A DNA stretch of 64,000 nt from JAGLCW01 sp964427915. GTDB lineage: Bacteria; Caldisericota; Caldisericia; UBA6126. The notes beneath the pieces are model-generated. The model was not told the origin of the DNA. It ran no database searches and worked only from the letters and a program-made list of their open reading frames with translations. Every line of letters starts with the position of its first letter. Within the stretch, counting starts at the first letter, position 1. The translations under genes and the position numbers were made by a program. Below, piece by piece: positions 25,711 to 35,386 of the stretch. The stretch is taken from positions 1 through 64,000 of the forward strand of contig CAYRWA010000080.1 of the NCBI GenBank assembly GCA_964427915.1. Reading direction: 5' to 3'.

Positions 25711-25915
25711 AGATTTATTGAATAACATTGATCCAGATAAATACAGTATTGCTTTGCGAATAATTTTGCAAAGCATTAAGATTTCTGAACATCGGAAACA
25801 TGCTTTTCCTATCGGCAATTTTTATACAAGTGTTATAAGTGATGCTAAACGTACCCTGAATATTGGTGAAAAAATTGACGACAAGAAACCCGACCCTTTT
25901 AAACCTATTGAGTAA
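25682..25915 (+). CDS. rpoZ: RNA polymerase omega subunit
   Basis: 77 residues. Begins with GTG at 25682, 6 bases after GGAGG. Weak but recognisable omega pattern (IDPDKYSIALRIILQSIKI aligns with the NKYELVLIAAKRARQL region in other species, here lacking the usual ARQ-rich motif). The position directly after gmk supports the call strongly. Ends two bases before fabZ. Confidence 0.75.
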   Translation: MQEKKETTIEDLLNNIDPDKYSIALRIILQSIKISEHRKHAFPIGNFYTSVISDAKRTLNIGEKIDDKKPDPFKPIE

Positions 25916-25917
25916 CA

Positions 25918-26355
25918 ATGAAATGTACTGATATTCTTCGCCATTTACCTCATCGGTATCCTTTCTTACTTGTTGACCGAATCTTGACAATATCGGATGA
26001 TGCTATTCAGGGACAAAAAAATGTAACCATGAACGAACCACAGTTTCAGGGGCATTTTCCTGACAATCCTGTGTTTCCGGGAGTACTCATTATTGAAGCA
26101 TTGGCTCAGTTGTCTGGGATTTATATATTTCAAAAACAACCAGCAAACGAAAACCAAGTTGGTCTTTTTGCTGGTGTCGAGAATTTTTCCTTTAAGGGTA
26201 TTGTTAGACCAGGTGATGTGATGATTTTGAATTCACAGATTCGAAAGAAAAAGTTTACTGTTTTTTTGTTTGATGTTTCAGCTACTGTCGATGATTCGAT
26301 TGTTGCAACAGGAACCATTAAGGTCATTCTTAGTGAAAAAGGAAGATCATTGTGA
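25918..26355 (+). CDS. fabZ: 3-hydroxyacyl-ACP dehydratase FabZ
   Basis: Hot-dog-fold dehydratase of type II fatty acid synthesis. 145 residues. Catalytic H46 in GHFPDNPVFPG and E60 in IIEALAQ are in place; LPHRYPFLLVDR is the family N-terminus. It leads the fab genes here, and ends in a GTGA overlap with fabH. Confidence 0.96.
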   Translation: MKCTDILRHLPHRYPFLLVDRILTISDDAIQGQKNVTMNEPQFQGHFPDNPVFPGVLIIEALAQLSGIYIFQKQPANENQVGLFAGVENFSFKGIVRPGDVMILNSQIRKKKFTVFLFDVSATVDDSIVATGTIKVILSEKGRSL

Positions 26356-27335
26356 AAAAAGTATCTATTTGTGGAGTAGGACATTATGCGCCAGAAAGAA
26401 TCATAACCAATGATTATTTAGCAACCATTGTGGATACCAATGATGAATGGATTCGAACGAGAACTGGCATTCAATCACGTCATTTTATAGCTCCTGATGA
26501 AACCACCTCCGATATGGCAGCAAAGGCAGCGGATATGGCAATGAAAGATGCAAACATGAATCCAGAGGATATTGATCTGGTGGTACTAGGAACTTCTTCT
26601 CCTGATATGTTGTACCCATCTACTGCTTGCGTAGTATGCGATAAGCTTCATTTGCAAAGTCCTTCTGCTTTTGATTTACAAGCTGGGTGTTCAGGGTTTG
26701 TCTATGGACTTACAACCGCTTCACAATTTTTACGCACTGGTCTTAAAAAAAATGCTCTCGTTATAGGTGCTGATGCAATATCCCGTTTTATTGATTTTTC
26801 AGATCGAACCACCTGTGTGCTTTTTGGCGATGCAGCAGGGGCCATGGTGTTAACCTCTTCAGAGGAAGGACCTGATCAAATATTATGTTCAATAGATGGA
26901 ACGGATGGTTCTGGCGGAAAGTATTTGTGTATGCCTGCAGGAGGAGCTCAAAAACCTGCCTCTATCTATACTCTTCAAAACCATGAACACTCAGTTCACA
27001 TGAACGGGAAAGAAATCTTTAAATTTGCTGTCCGAATCAGTATATATATGATTGAAAACATGTTAAAGCAAACCGGTTTAACCGTGGATGATATTCATCA
27101 TTTTGTTTTTCATCAAGCGAATGTACGTATCATTGATGCTGCAGTAAATCGTATGGGATTCTCAAAAGAAAAAGTTATCTACACGTTGCATGACTACGGA
27201 AATACATCTTCTGCTTCGATTCCATTGACACTATCACTTGCAAAGCAAAATGGTACAATTAAGAAAAATGATATTGTTTTAATGGTAGTTTTTGGAGCTG
27301 GCTTGACATATGCTGGTTCCATTGTTAGGTGGTAA
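26352..27335 (+). CDS. fabH: 3-oxoacyl-ACP synthase III
   Basis: Starts fatty acid synthesis by condensing acyl-CoA with malonyl-ACP. 327 residues. Triad C113 (AGCSGF), H254 (FHQAN) and N284 (GNTSSAS). GTG start overlapping the fabZ stop. The next gene begins 2 bases after its stop. Starter preference (acetyl versus branched) cannot be read reliably. Confidence 0.96.
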   Translation: MKKVSICGVGHYAPERIITNDYLATIVDTNDEWIRTRTGIQSRHFIAPDETTSDMAAKAADMAMKDANMNPEDIDLVVLGTSSPDMLYPSTACVVCDKLHLQSPSAFDLQAGCSGFVYGLTTASQFLRTGLKKNALVIGADAISRFIDFSDRTTCVLFGDAAGAMVLTSSEEGPDQILCSIDGTDGSGGKYLCMPAGGAQKPASIYTLQNHEHSVHMNGKEIFKFAVRISIYMIENMLKQTGLTVDDIHHFVFHQANVRIIDAAVNRMGFSKEKVIYTLHDYGNTSSASIPLTLSLAKQNGTIKKNDIVLMVVFGAGLTYAGSIVRW

Positions 27336-27337
27336 CG

Positions 27338-28084
27338 ATGGCAATTCCAAAAAGTGTTTTGATTACTGGAGCTAGTAGAGGTATTGGTCAACAGATTGCA
27401 TATCAATTTGCCAAACAAGGCTCCTTTGTTGCAATCAATTATCCATTTGAATCTGAAAAAGAAAATGCATTGCATACCTTGCGTGAGGTTCAGAATCTTG
27501 GATCTCAGGGCCAAATTTATGAAGCAGATGTATCCAATTTAACCGCCGTAGAAGATATGGTAAAAAAAATGAAAAACGACATAGGTGCCATTGATGTTTT
27601 GGTCGCCAATGCCGGTATTACCAAAGATAAATTAATTATGAGAATGACACCCGAAGATTGGGAGCAAGTTCTTCATATTAATCTTTCGGGTGCATTTAAC
27701 TGCACAAAAGCAGTGACAAAAGAAATGATGAGAGAAAAAAAAGGGCGCATTGTCTATATATCTTCTGTAATAGGAATGATAGGCAATGCAGGACAAGCCA
27801 ATTATGCTGCATCCAAAGGAGGCATGATAGCTCTTTGCAAAAGTGTTGCAAAGGAATTTGGCTCCCGCAATATAACGGCTAATTGTGTAGCACCAGGTTA
27901 TATTATGACCGATATGACGCAAAACTTGCCAAAAGAAGCTACAGATCAGTTTATGTCAAGAGTATCTATCCAACGATATGGAACGATGGAAGATGTCGCT
28001 CATGCTGTTTTGTTTCTGTCATCAGACCAAGCTGCCTATATTACCGGACAAGTCTTGGTTGTAGATGGCGGACTCACATTATAA
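27338..28084 (+). CDS. fabG: 3-oxoacyl-ACP reductase
   Basis: NADPH-dependent SDR of fatty acid elongation. 248 residues. TGASRGIGQQIA cofactor motif; catalytic S143, Y156 and K160; NAG motif at about residue 90; terminal VVDGGLTL is typical. Start ATG 27338 has AGGTGG upstream; an in-frame GTG at 27329 would overlap fabH. Confidence 0.96.
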   Translation: MAIPKSVLITGASRGIGQQIAYQFAKQGSFVAINYPFESEKENALHTLREVQNLGSQGQIYEADVSNLTAVEDMVKKMKNDIGAIDVLVANAGITKDKLIMRMTPEDWEQVLHINLSGAFNCTKAVTKEMMREKKGRIVYISSVIGMIGNAGQANYAASKGGMIALCKSVAKEFGSRNITANCVAPGYIMTDMTQNLPKEATDQFMSRVSIQRYGTMEDVAHAVLFLSSDQAAYITGQVLVVDGGLTL

Positions 28085-28098
28085 TACAGGAGGATCGT

Positions 28099-28338
28099 AT
28101 GACTAGAGAAGAAGTTTTACAAAAAGTTGTTCCCGTTATTTCTGATAAATTGGGCATTGAAGAAGAACAAGTAGTGGGGGATGCCCATTTTATTAACGAT
28201 TTAGGAGCAGATTCACTGGGTCTTGTAGACATTACCATGGCCCTAGAAGAAGAATTTGGTCTTGAGATTCCAGATGAAGATGCAGGAAAGCTCGAAACTG
28301 TCAATTCTATGATTGATTATATATTGAAAGCGGTATAG
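28099..28338 (+). CDS. acpP: Acyl carrier protein
   Basis: 79 acidic residues. Phosphopantetheine attachment site S39 in GADSLGLVD. AGGAGG precedes the ATG by 6 bases. Stop is directly abutted by fabF. Sits within fab genes, so it serves fatty acid synthesis. Confidence 0.97.
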   Translation: MTREEVLQKVVPVISDKLGIEEEQVVGDAHFINDLGADSLGLVDITMALEEEFGLEIPDEDAGKLETVNSMIDYILKAV

Positions 28339-29583
28339 ATGAATTTACGACGCGTAGCTATTACGGGTTTAGGAATGGTATCTCCTGCAGGCCTTTCTGT
28401 CAATGAAAGTTTTCAGAATTTGTTGGAGGGAAAATCCTTTGTTGATACAATAACCCATTTTGATCCAACAGATTTTAAGGTGAAAATTGCTGCTGAGATT
28501 AAAGATTTCGACCCTACTAAGTACATGTCAAAACCAGAGACCAATCGAATGGATCGTTTTGCTCAACTAGCTCTTGCTGCTGGTAGTGAGGCGTTCGTTG
28601 ATGCAAATCTTACGTTGAATGAGGAGCAGCAAGAACGTTTCGCCGTGATTGTTGGGACTGGTATCGGTGGCAATCAAACTTTTATCGATACATGCGAAGT
28701 TCTTGACAAACAAGGCCCGTCCAGGATTAGTCCTTATTTTATTCCCAAACTGATTGGTAACATGGGAGCAGCGTTGCTTGCCATTCGTTACTCTGCAAAA
28801 GGGTACACGTCTGATGTTGTAACAGCTTGCGCATCCGGGACCAATGCAATTGGGGATGCTTTTAGAAGAATTCAGTTTGGCCTAGAAGATTTTGCGCTTG
28901 CTGGCGGGGCGGAAGCTCCAGTAACCCCCATTTCTATTGGAGGGTTCTCTGTTATGCGTGCATTGAGCAAACGTAATGATGAACCCAGCAAAGCTTCACG
29001 ACCTTTTGATGTTGACCGTGATGGATTTGTTGTGGGAGAAGGTGCGGGTATTTTGTTTTTAGAGGAATGGGAACATGCACTGCAAAGAAACGCACATATT
29101 TATGCCGAAGTTGTTGGCTATGGAGCTACCTGCGATGCTTATCATATTACAAAGCCCTCTCCTGATGCTCACCAGCAAACAAGATGTATGCACCTAGCAA
29201 TCCAAGAAGCTGGTATCTCCCCTCAAAAAGTTACGTACATTAATGCTCATGGTACATCAACGCAAGCAAATGATGTTACGGAGACGACAGCCATAAAGAA
29301 TCTTTTGAAAGAGCATGCTTATAAAGTGCATATCCATTCAACAAAGTCGATGATTGGACATACACTCGGTGCTGCTGGTGGAGTTGAAACTATTGTTGCT
29401 GTGAAAACCATTAATACTGGAAAAATCCATCCAACCATCAATTTAGACAATCCTGATCCTTTGTGCGACCTTAACTATACACCCAACACAATGATGGAAG
29501 ATTCTATTGAGTACGGACTCACAAATTCTTTTGGTTTTGGCGGACACAATTTCTCTCTTTTACTTAAAAGAGGTCCTGCATGA
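28339..29583 (+). CDS. fabF: 3-oxoacyl-ACP synthase II
   Basis: Elongating ketosynthase, 414 residues. Catalytic C164 (TACASGTNA), H304 (AHGTST) and H341 (IGHTLGAAGG). Starts on the base after the acpP stop and ends in ATGA overlap with accD. No fabD or enoyl reductase gene is in the window. Confidence 0.97.
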   Translation: MNLRRVAITGLGMVSPAGLSVNESFQNLLEGKSFVDTITHFDPTDFKVKIAAEIKDFDPTKYMSKPETNRMDRFAQLALAAGSEAFVDANLTLNEEQQERFAVIVGTGIGGNQTFIDTCEVLDKQGPSRISPYFIPKLIGNMGAALLAIRYSAKGYTSDVVTACASGTNAIGDAFRRIQFGLEDFALAGGAEAPVTPISIGGFSVMRALSKRNDEPSKASRPFDVDRDGFVVGEGAGILFLEEWEHALQRNAHIYAEVVGYGATCDAYHITKPSPDAHQQTRCMHLAIQEAGISPQKVTYINAHGTSTQANDVTETTAIKNLLKEHAYKVHIHSTKSMIGHTLGAAGGVETIVAVKTINTGKIHPTINLDNPDPLCDLNYTPNTMMEDSIEYGLTNSFGFGGHNFSLLLKRGPA

Positions 29584-30449
29584 TACCACTTGACTTTCGT
29601 TCTTTTTCAAAGAAAAATCTCCCTCGTAAACCAACCCGACTTGACCAAACTTTGTCGGAAAAAAATTGGATTAAATGTCCAAAATGTGGGATATTAATCT
29701 ACGAAAAGCAATTGAAAGAGCAGTGGAATGTTTGCCCTAAATGCGAATACCTTTTTCGATTAGATTCTGAGGACCGGATTCAATTGATCCTTGATGAGGG
29801 AAGTTTTGAAGAACTCTTCAAGGATATTAAACCTGTGGACGTTTTACAATTTTCCGACCGATTATCATATACAAGTCGGCTACAAGAGACGCAAGAAAAA
29901 ACAGGCTTAACAGAAGCTATACGAGTTGGCATAGGATGTATCGACCATCAGCCAATTGCTTTTGGTGTGATGGATTTTCGATTTATTGGCGGTAGCATGG
30001 GCATGGTAGTGGGAGAAAAAATTGTCCGTATTACTGAATATGCAACCGCCAATGCTCTTCCATTGCTCCTTGTTTCGAGCTCCGGTGGAGCGAGAATGCA
30101 AGAAGGGATGTATTCTCTTATGCAAATGGCTAGAACATCTGCTGCCCTTGGAAGATACCAAAAAGAGGGTGGCTTTTATGTGTCTCTTTTGACTCATCCA
30201 ACTACAGGCGGTGTGAGCGCTAGTTTTGCTTTTTTAGGCGATGTTATTGTGGCTGAACCTGGTGCATTAATAGGATTCGCAGGACCACGAGTTATTGAAC
30301 AAACAACAAAACAAAAACTACCCAGTGGTTTTCAAACCTCCGAGTTTTTACTAGAACATGGTCAAATTGATAAAATCGTCAAACGAAAGAATCTAAAACA
30401 GTTGTTTTCTACTTTTCTTCTTTTCTACTATCGAGGGCAGAAGAGATGA
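29580..30449 (+). CDS. accD: Acetyl-CoA carboxylase carboxyltransferase subunit beta
   Basis: 289 residues. Four-cysteine zinc ribbon near residues 33-55 (CPKCG...CPKCEY), then the carboxyltransferase fold with SSSGGARMQEG and GDVIVAEPGALIGFAGPR. Works with AccA to move CO2 from carboxybiotin to acetyl-CoA. Overlaps neighbours by 4 bases each side. accB and accC are not in the window. Confidence 0.96.
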   Translation: MIPLDFRSFSKKNLPRKPTRLDQTLSEKNWIKCPKCGILIYEKQLKEQWNVCPKCEYLFRLDSEDRIQLILDEGSFEELFKDIKPVDVLQFSDRLSYTSRLQETQEKTGLTEAIRVGIGCIDHQPIAFGVMDFRFIGGSMGMVVGEKIVRITEYATANALPLLLVSSSGGARMQEGMYSLMQMARTSAALGRYQKEGGFYVSLLTHPTTGGVSASFAFLGDVIVAEPGALIGFAGPRVIEQTTKQKLPSGFQTSEFLLEHGQIDKIVKRKNLKQLFSTFLLFYYRGQKR

Positions 30450-31405
30450 AGAAATCTTCTTCTTTTCAATGTTCTTTTGAAGCCCCCATTGTCGAGATTG
30501 AAAACAAGATTCGATCTATACAAGAAGATACAGAATTATCCAATAAAGAAGAGCTATTGGAATCTTTGCATCTAGAAAAGAAGAAAACCATCGAAAAAAT
30601 TTATCATTCTTTATCTAGGTGGGATATCGTACAAATTGCTAGACATCCCGATAGACCCAAAACTCCCGATATTATTGCTCATTTTATGCCTGATTATGTT
30701 GAGCTCCATGGTGATAGATTGTTTCGAGATGACCCATCCATTATGGGTGCAATTGGAACTTATCACGGGAACAACCTTATGATAATAGGACACAATCGAG
30801 GATCTTCCACCAAAGAAAAAATCCGCAATCGATTTGGAATGGCAAGCCCGGAAGGCTACCATAAAGCGTTGCGTTTAATGCGATTAGCAGAAAAATTGAG
30901 AACTCCTATTGTAACTTTCATTGATACGCAAGGTGCGTACCCTGGCATTCAAGCAGAAGAAATGGGTCAATCTGCAGCCATCGCTTTAAATTTACGGGAG
31001 ATGTTTTCCATCCAAACTCCTATTGTTTGTTTAGTAATTGGAGAAGGTGGATCTGGAGGCGCTCTAGGAATTGGAATTGGAGATTCAATTTGCATGATGC
31101 AATACAGTATTTATTCTGTGATATCCCCGGAAGGATGTGCTTCCATCCTATGGAGAGATGCCTCTAAAGCAAGCGGAGCAGCAGAAAAATTGCAATTGAC
31201 TGCAACGGATTTACACCAGAGAAACCTTATTGATCATGTAATCCCCGAACCATTCGGAGGAGCACACCGAAATCCAACAGAAGCAATACGTAATATGGAT
31301 GAAATTGTTCAACAAGAGCTTTCTAAGCTCCATGAACGAAATCCCCAAGAATTGATTGATACTCGTTACAACAAATTTCGAAATATTGCTTCTTTACCCG
31401 CTTAA
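30446..31405 (+). CDS. accA: Acetyl-CoA carboxylase carboxyltransferase subunit alpha
   Basis: 319 residues. N-terminal helical part (about 1-65), then the crotonase-like domain (YVELHGDRLF, FGMASPEGYHKALRLM, FIDTQGAYPGIQAEEMGQ, GEGGSGGALGIG). Overlaps accD by 4 bases. Pairs with AccD as the heterotetrameric carboxyltransferase. Confidence 0.96.
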   Translation: MKKSSSFQCSFEAPIVEIENKIRSIQEDTELSNKEELLESLHLEKKKTIEKIYHSLSRWDIVQIARHPDRPKTPDIIAHFMPDYVELHGDRLFRDDPSIMGAIGTYHGNNLMIIGHNRGSSTKEKIRNRFGMASPEGYHKALRLMRLAEKLRTPIVTFIDTQGAYPGIQAEEMGQSAAIALNLREMFSIQTPIVCLVIGEGGSGGALGIGIGDSICMMQYSIYSVISPEGCASILWRDASKASGAAEKLQLTATDLHQRNLIDHVIPEPFGGAHRNPTEAIRNMDEIVQQELSKLHERNPQELIDTRYNKFRNIASLPA

Positions 31406-31409
31406 CTCA

Positions 31410-31964
31410 ATGTCTGTACGACAAATTGTCTTCACAGCACTTTTTGTGGCACTATTAACAATAGGATCCATGATTTATCTTCCACTCGGTCCAATTCCCC
31501 ATACGTTACAGGTTTTTTTTGTAATCCTCGCAGGGATTCTTTTGGGGAAGAAGTGGGGGACAATTTCTGTAGCTGTATGGCTTCTACTTGGACTACTAGG
31601 AATCCCTGTTTTTTCACAAGGAAAGGCTGGAATCATGGTTCTGTTCGGACCCACAGGAGGATTCTTAATAGGCTTTCTAATCGCCGCTTATAGCGTTGGT
31701 TTTTACGTAGAGAAAAAAAAGAACCATCTGATTGCTACCCTTGTTGCTTCCTTTATTGGCATCCTTTGGATATACTTTGCAGGGGCAGTTGGATTTTATT
31801 TTCATTCTGTCTGGGTTGTACAAAATCCTCTTTCGTGGTATGAAATCTTTACGATTACAGTATTACCTTTTGCATTCATTGATATTTGCAAAGGGATTTT
31901 GGCTGCAGTTGTCGGCGTAAAAATACGCATGATCTTAGCTCAAACGGGGATGTATCCTTTATGA
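31410..31964 (+). CDS. bioY: Biotin transporter BioY
   Basis: S-component of an ECF biotin importer, 184 residues with about six helices. Conserved motifs LGPIPHTLQVFFVILAG (within residues 26-45) and FGPTGGFLIGF. ATG 31410 follows the accA stop by 4 bases; no good Shine-Dalgarno, suggesting coupling. Its position beside the biotin-dependent carboxylase genes suggests that biotin is imported. ECF A/T subunits are not in the window. Overlaps the next gene by 4 bases. Confidence 0.92.
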   Translation: MSVRQIVFTALFVALLTIGSMIYLPLGPIPHTLQVFFVILAGILLGKKWGTISVAVWLLLGLLGIPVFSQGKAGIMVLFGPTGGFLIGFLIAAYSVGFYVEKKKNHLIATLVASFIGILWIYFAGAVGFYFHSVWVVQNPLSWYEIFTITVLPFAFIDICKGILAAVVGVKIRMILAQTGMYPL

Positions 31965-32932
31965 ATCCTCTCCTTATAGACTGTTTTTTATTATTTGCTA
32001 TCGCAACTCTTTTAACACTACTACTTGTGCCTTATTTTAGAAAAATTGGATTGCGCTGGAACATTGTTGACCACCCTTCAAGTGAACAACAAGATACACA
32101 AAGCAGTTGTCGTAAAAAGCTCCATACAAGAATAACGCCCCTAACGGGCGGTCTAGCTTTATTCGTGTCTTTTTGGACAGCAGTTTTAGTGACAATTGAC
32201 ATCAACCGGCAACTACTAGGTATTCTTATCGGGTCTATGTTTATTGTCGTTATCATGGCACTGGATGACAGATACGACTTAAAACCAGGAGTTAAATTAA
32301 TTGCACAATGCGTAGCTGCTACTATTCCCATTTTTTTTGGTGTCCAAATACGGTACATATCCAATCCATCCACAGGAAATTATTTTGACATTGGCTTTTG
32401 GGGAGTAATCTTCAGTATTTTCTGGAGTGTTGCTTTCATGAACGCTATGAATTTAATTGACGGCTTAGATGGTCTTGCAACAGGCATTGCTGGTATTGCC
32501 TTTTTAGCTATGTTTGTTGTAGGAGTTTTAAGTGGATTTGTAATTCCATCCTTTTTAGCTGTCGCTTTAGCTGGATGCTGTTTTGCTTTTTTGCGATACA
32601 ATTTTTATCCTGCTAGCATTTTTTTAGGAGATTCTGGCGCTCATTTTTTGGGATATATGATCGGGAGCATTTCCATCTGGGCTGGACTTAAAACTACATC
32701 AGGCGTCGTTTTGCTGATTGCTCTTGTAGGGTTTGGGATCCCCATTTTTGATGTAATTTTTTCCATCATTACTAGATCTCGAAAGGGAAAAAAGATTTAC
32801 GAAGCGGATTTGGAAAACATTCATTATCAACTGCATCAGAAAAAAGGATGGGGACAACGCCGGATAGCTTTGGTGTTTTATGCGATCACAGCTTTGTTGT
32901 GTCTGATTCCGATTTTGTTGTTATACTTATAG
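31961..32932 (+). CDS. Undecaprenyl-phosphate GlcNAc-1-phosphate transferase, TagO/WecA type
   Basis: Polytopic enzyme (323 residues, about ten or eleven helices) that starts wall-polymer synthesis by moving GlcNAc-1-P from UDP-GlcNAc to undecaprenyl phosphate. Motifs: HTRITPLTGG, MALDDRYDLKPGVKL, NLIDGLDGLATG and FLGDSGAHFLG. MraY is distinguished by other motifs; TagO/WecA fits better, especially with wecB next. ATGA overlap with bioY fixes the start. Confidence 0.9.
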   Translation: MNPLLIDCFLLFAIATLLTLLLVPYFRKIGLRWNIVDHPSSEQQDTQSSCRKKLHTRITPLTGGLALFVSFWTAVLVTIDINRQLLGILIGSMFIVVIMALDDRYDLKPGVKLIAQCVAATIPIFFGVQIRYISNPSTGNYFDIGFWGVIFSIFWSVAFMNAMNLIDGLDGLATGIAGIAFLAMFVVGVLSGFVIPSFLAVALAGCCFAFLRYNFYPASIFLGDSGAHFLGYMIGSISIWAGLKTTSGVVLLIALVGFGIPIFDVIFSIITRSRKGKKIYEADLENIHYQLHQKKGWGQRRIALVFYAITALLCLIPILLLYL

Positions 32933-32957
32933 AGAATTCAAAAACCATGAGGGATTT

Positions 32958-34112
32958 ATGAAGAAACCAACACTGCTGATAATATTTGGTACAAGACCAG
33001 AAGCGATTAAAATGGCTCCCCTAGTACAGACTTTCCGAAATGATCCTTCTGTACAAACAAAAGTCATTATTACCGCGCAGCATCGAGAAATGCTAGATCA
33101 AGTATTACAGCTGTTTTCTATTCAAGAAGACTATGACTTTAATCTAATGAAGGATCGACAATCGCTTGAATCTATTACAACAGGAGTTATTGACAAACTA
33201 TCGCACGTTATTCTTCAAGAAAAACCCAATATGATTTTTGTTCATGGAGACACAACAACAACTTTTGCTGCTTCCGTATCTGCCTTTTATCACCACATCC
33301 CTATAGCACATATTGAGGCAGGGTTGCGTTCATACGATATGCAAAATCCTTTTCCAGAAGAAATGAATAGGACATTGTGTGATCAATTATCGAGTTTGCA
33401 TTTTTGCCCTACAGCCCAAGCGAAAGAAAATCTTCTACAAAGTTCTCTCCAAAGTTCTTTGGTGTATGTTACTGGCAATACCGTTGTAGACAGTTTGCTG
33501 TGGATGGTTTCTCATATCCAGAATACCAATCCTTCTTTACTCAAGCAGAATTCTTTGAACGAAAAACGAATCCTTGTTACGTTGCATAGGCGAGAATCAT
33601 GGGGACAACCTATTGAAAACGTATGCAATGCGCTTAAAGATATTGTGCACAAGAATCCTACCGTTCGAGTTGTGTTCCCTGTCCATAAAAATCCAGTTGT
33701 GAGAGATTCTGTTTATTCTTGCTTAGGGGGCATAGAGAATATAAATCTGGTAGAACCAATGGATTATATTCACTTTGTTGCAGAAATGAAAAAAGCGTAT
33801 CTGATTTTGTCAGATTCAGGTGGAGTGCAAGAAGAAGCCCCTACATTTGGCAAACCTGTATTGTTAACGCGAAGCGTAACGGAACGTCCTGAAGGTATTC
33901 ATTGTGGAGTGGTCAAACTAGTTGGTACTGAGTATCAAACTGTATACCAGGAGTTGCATGCTTTGCTGAATGAAACCTCTTATTATGAAGCAATGGTAAC
34001 CTCATCAAATCCTTTCGGAGATGGACATGCATCGAAAAGAATCCAGAATCAAGTACGGCACTATTTCGGTATGGAGCTAGCCTATCCGAATATCGGAGAA
34101 TTTACTAAATGA
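32958..34112 (+). CDS. wecB: UDP-N-acetylglucosamine 2-epimerase (non-hydrolysing)
   Basis: Interconverts UDP-GlcNAc and UDP-ManNAc. 384 residues, GT-B fold. FGTRPEAIKMAPL at the N-terminus, HGDTTTTFAAS, HIEAGLRSYD, and SDSGGVQEEAPTFGKPVLLTR (catalytic/allosteric region, opening SDSGGVQEEA). Product UDP-ManNAc feeds the disaccharide linkage unit of teichoic acids when a TagA homologue is present; none is seen in the window. Overlaps murA by 4 bases. Confidence 0.95.
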   Translation: MKKPTLLIIFGTRPEAIKMAPLVQTFRNDPSVQTKVIITAQHREMLDQVLQLFSIQEDYDFNLMKDRQSLESITTGVIDKLSHVILQEKPNMIFVHGDTTTTFAASVSAFYHHIPIAHIEAGLRSYDMQNPFPEEMNRTLCDQLSSLHFCPTAQAKENLLQSSLQSSLVYVTGNTVVDSLLWMVSHIQNTNPSLLKQNSLNEKRILVTLHRRESWGQPIENVCNALKDIVHKNPTVRVVFPVHKNPVVRDSVYSCLGGIENINLVEPMDYIHFVAEMKKAYLILSDSGGVQEEAPTFGKPVLLTRSVTERPEGIHCGVVKLVGTEYQTVYQELHALLNETSYYEAMVTSSNPFGDGHASKRIQNQVRHYFGMELAYPNIGEFTK

Positions 34113-35386
34113 GCCAACTTGTAATTCAAGGAAGAAAACCTTTGCAAGGTAGAGTGCAAATCTCAGGATCCAAAAATTCTGCTCTTCCTATAATTACAGC
34201 AACACTTTTAATCAAAGGACCTGTAGAAATATCAAATATTCCTGACATGGGAGATGTCAGAATTCTCATTCAAGCAATGCAAGATATGGGCGTAAAGGTG
34301 GATCGTCAGTCTGAAGACTGCTATATTTTCGATGCTTCGGGAGATATTCATTCAGATCTAACCACGGTTAAGGGTGTTAGCTCTATTCGCGGATCCCAAA
34401 CATTACTAGGAGCATTGTTAGGTAGAAACCGTGAAGTAATGTTACCCATCTTAGGTGGCTGTAGAATTGGTTCTAGACCTATGGATATACACTTTCAAAA
34501 TATCGAAAAAATGGGAGCTGTCATCCAAAACATCGGAAACCGGAAGTTTTTCAAAACCTCTCAATTAAAAGGCGCCCACATTTATATGGATTATTCGTCT
34601 GTGGGAGCGACAGAAAATTTGATATTGGCAGCGACTAGTGCCGATGGCATAACAATTATTGAAAACGCTGCTCAAGAACCCGAAATTGTAGATTTGGTTT
34701 ATTTTCTAAACAAAGCAGGGGCAAGAATAACAGGTTTGGGTTCCAAAACAGTACAAATCATTGGAAATTCTACCTTACGCCCTATTGATTACCACATAAT
34801 GCCCGACCGAATTGAAACCGGAACGTATGTGATTGCTGGAGCGATCACAAATGGAGATATTCAGATAGAAAAGTGCAGTGTGCAAGATATGAGTGCATTG
34901 CTTTTTAAACTACGTGATGTGGGCGTGCAAATTGATATAAAAGGGCAATCTACATTATCTGTTTCCATGAAGGGGAGACCCAAAGCCTTCTCTATACGAA
35001 CCATGCCTTTTCCTGGTTTTCCAACAGATATGCAATCTCTTGTTCTTGCATTTGCTTGTTATGCACAAGGGACTAGCGTCATCAAAGAAACCATTTATGA
35101 AAATCGCTTTAATGTAGTGCCAGAGCTTCGAAAAATGGGAGCTATCATTATGACAGATAACAAGTTAGCTACTGTAACCGGTGTAGACCAATTGTATGGT
35201 TCGGATGTAGAATGTCCTGATTTACGTGGAGGAGCAGCCTTGATACTTGCTTCCCTTGCAGCGGAAGGAACATCGTACGTACACAAGGTGAACCATGTCG
35301 ATCGAGGATATCAGTACATAGAAAAAAAATTGCAATCAATAGGCGCTTCAATTGTTAGAGTGGAGGAAGAGCATGACGATTATTGA
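34109..35386 (+). CDS. murA: UDP-GlcNAc 1-carboxyvinyltransferase
   Basis: First committed step of peptidoglycan synthesis (PEP + UDP-GlcNAc). 425 residues. SGSKNSALP near residue 20 carries the conserved Lys-Asn pair; the PEP-reactive cysteine is C118 (GGCRIGSRP), so fosfomycin sensitivity is expected. RAGGA-type motif appears as DLRGGAALILA. Overlaps wecB by 4 and the DUF4330 gene by 14 bases. Confidence 0.96.
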   Translation: MSQLVIQGRKPLQGRVQISGSKNSALPIITATLLIKGPVEISNIPDMGDVRILIQAMQDMGVKVDRQSEDCYIFDASGDIHSDLTTVKGVSSIRGSQTLLGALLGRNREVMLPILGGCRIGSRPMDIHFQNIEKMGAVIQNIGNRKFFKTSQLKGAHIYMDYSSVGATENLILAATSADGITIIENAAQEPEIVDLVYFLNKAGARITGLGSKTVQIIGNSTLRPIDYHIMPDRIETGTYVIAGAITNGDIQIEKCSVQDMSALLFKLRDVGVQIDIKGQSTLSVSMKGRPKAFSIRTMPFPGFPTDMQSLVLAFACYAQGTSVIKETIYENRFNVVPELRKMGAIIMTDNKLATVTGVDQLYGSDVECPDLRGGAALILASLAAEGTSYVHKVNHVDRGYQYIEKKLQSIGASIVRVEEEHDDY

